14,139 nt of DNA, taken from assembly GCA_009774215.1 (NCBI GenBank), contig VSNH01000094.1:1-14139 (forward strand), given 5' to 3'. Shown piece after piece: positions 13,923 to 14,139 of this stretch. The notes beneath the pieces were generated by a model. It saw only the letters and a program-made list of their open reading frames with translations. It was not told the origin of the DNA and did not search any database. Position 1 is the first letter of the stretch. The number at the start of each line of letters is the position of its first letter. A program made the translations under genes and the position numbers. The stretch is from Lachnospiraceae bacterium. GTDB taxonomy: Bacteria > Bacillota > Clostridia > Lachnospirales > Lachnospiraceae.

Positions 13923-13951
13923 CCTATAAGCGCATCTTGATGTTATGTAAA
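13923..13951 (-). promoter_or_regulatory. candidate sigma-A promoter of dapL
   Basis: TTTACA (13946-13951) and TATAGG (13923-13928) are 17 bases apart on the reverse strand. The transcript would start near 13916, leaving a very short leader before the SD. The -10 box is imperfect. Confidence 0.5.
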
Positions 13952-14064
13952 CACTTTTTATGTCTTCTGCTTTCTCTATATACTTTACCATATCTTCCGG
14001 ATTCTTCTGCAGACACAGTGCATTCCCCTTCCCATACCCGTTCTTGCCTGTCCCACACCTCTTC

Positions 14065-14099
14065 CTAAGGAAGCGCTGATTAAATCAGCACTTCCTTAG
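14065..14099. repeat. 35-bp near-perfect palindrome at the right edge
   Basis: Arms 14065-14081 and 14083-14099 (CTAAGGAAG...GCTGATT) are inverted copies of 17 bp with one mismatch around a single central A. No U-run follows on either strand. It lies about 110 bp upstream of the dapL promoter and may be a MITE-like intergenic repeat or the end of a gene beyond the window. Nothing else is recognised between 13952 and 14139. Confidence 0.7.
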
Positions 14100-14139
14100 A
14101 GCCTCCGGCGGATGCACACGGATTTGCAAAGGAATGTGC

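Overview
The window looks like a chromosomal segment of a gut-type Clostridia bacterium, most likely Lachnospiraceae. This rests on gene content and style: an aspS-gatC-gatA-gatB operon behind a T-box leader, a DapL-type LL-diaminopimelate aminotransferase, Gram-positive Shine-Dalgarno (SD) sequences and sigma-A promoters. No taxonomic search was possible, so this is inference.

Layout, left to right. (1) 1-2526, minus strand: a cell-surface-type pair. A CDP-glycerol glycerophosphotransferase-like gene is followed by an AT-richer beta-propeller-like gene that runs off the left edge and has an in-frame stop near its N-terminus. (2) 2541-4407, minus strand: an AlbA_2/Schlafen-type ATP-binding regulator bracketed by two copies of an identical 40-bp repeat built from AACGCACG half-sites and the palindrome AAACGCACGCGTGCGTTT. 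One copy abuts the regulator's own promoter, the other its stop codon and the promoter of the glycosyltransferase-like gene. (3) 4448-5510, plus strand: a single-pass membrane protein of unknown function with its own promoter and terminator. (4) 5579-10801, minus strand: aspS, gatC, gatA, gatB, the machinery for making Asn-tRNA(Asn) by transamidation (and possibly Gln-tRNA(Gln)). (5) 10802-11848: about 1 kb without a convincing gene. It holds a nest of inverted repeats next to aspS, a T-box riboswitch with terminator and probable Asn (AAC) specifier, and a chain of hairpins behind a good promoter. (6) 11899-13951, minus strand: dapL (lysine and cell-wall diaminopimelate synthesis) and a histidine-phosphatase-family gene. 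(7) 14065-14099: a near-perfect 17-bp-arm palindrome at the right edge.

How it fits together: the T-box would sense uncharged tRNA, probably tRNA(Asn), and switch on AspRS plus the GatCAB amidotransferase. The AlbA_2 protein probably binds the repeat arrays, controlling itself and perhaps the divergent membrane protein and the downstream surface genes. The two places most worth follow-up are the AlbA_2 gene with its paired arrays and the unusually long, structured aspS leader.
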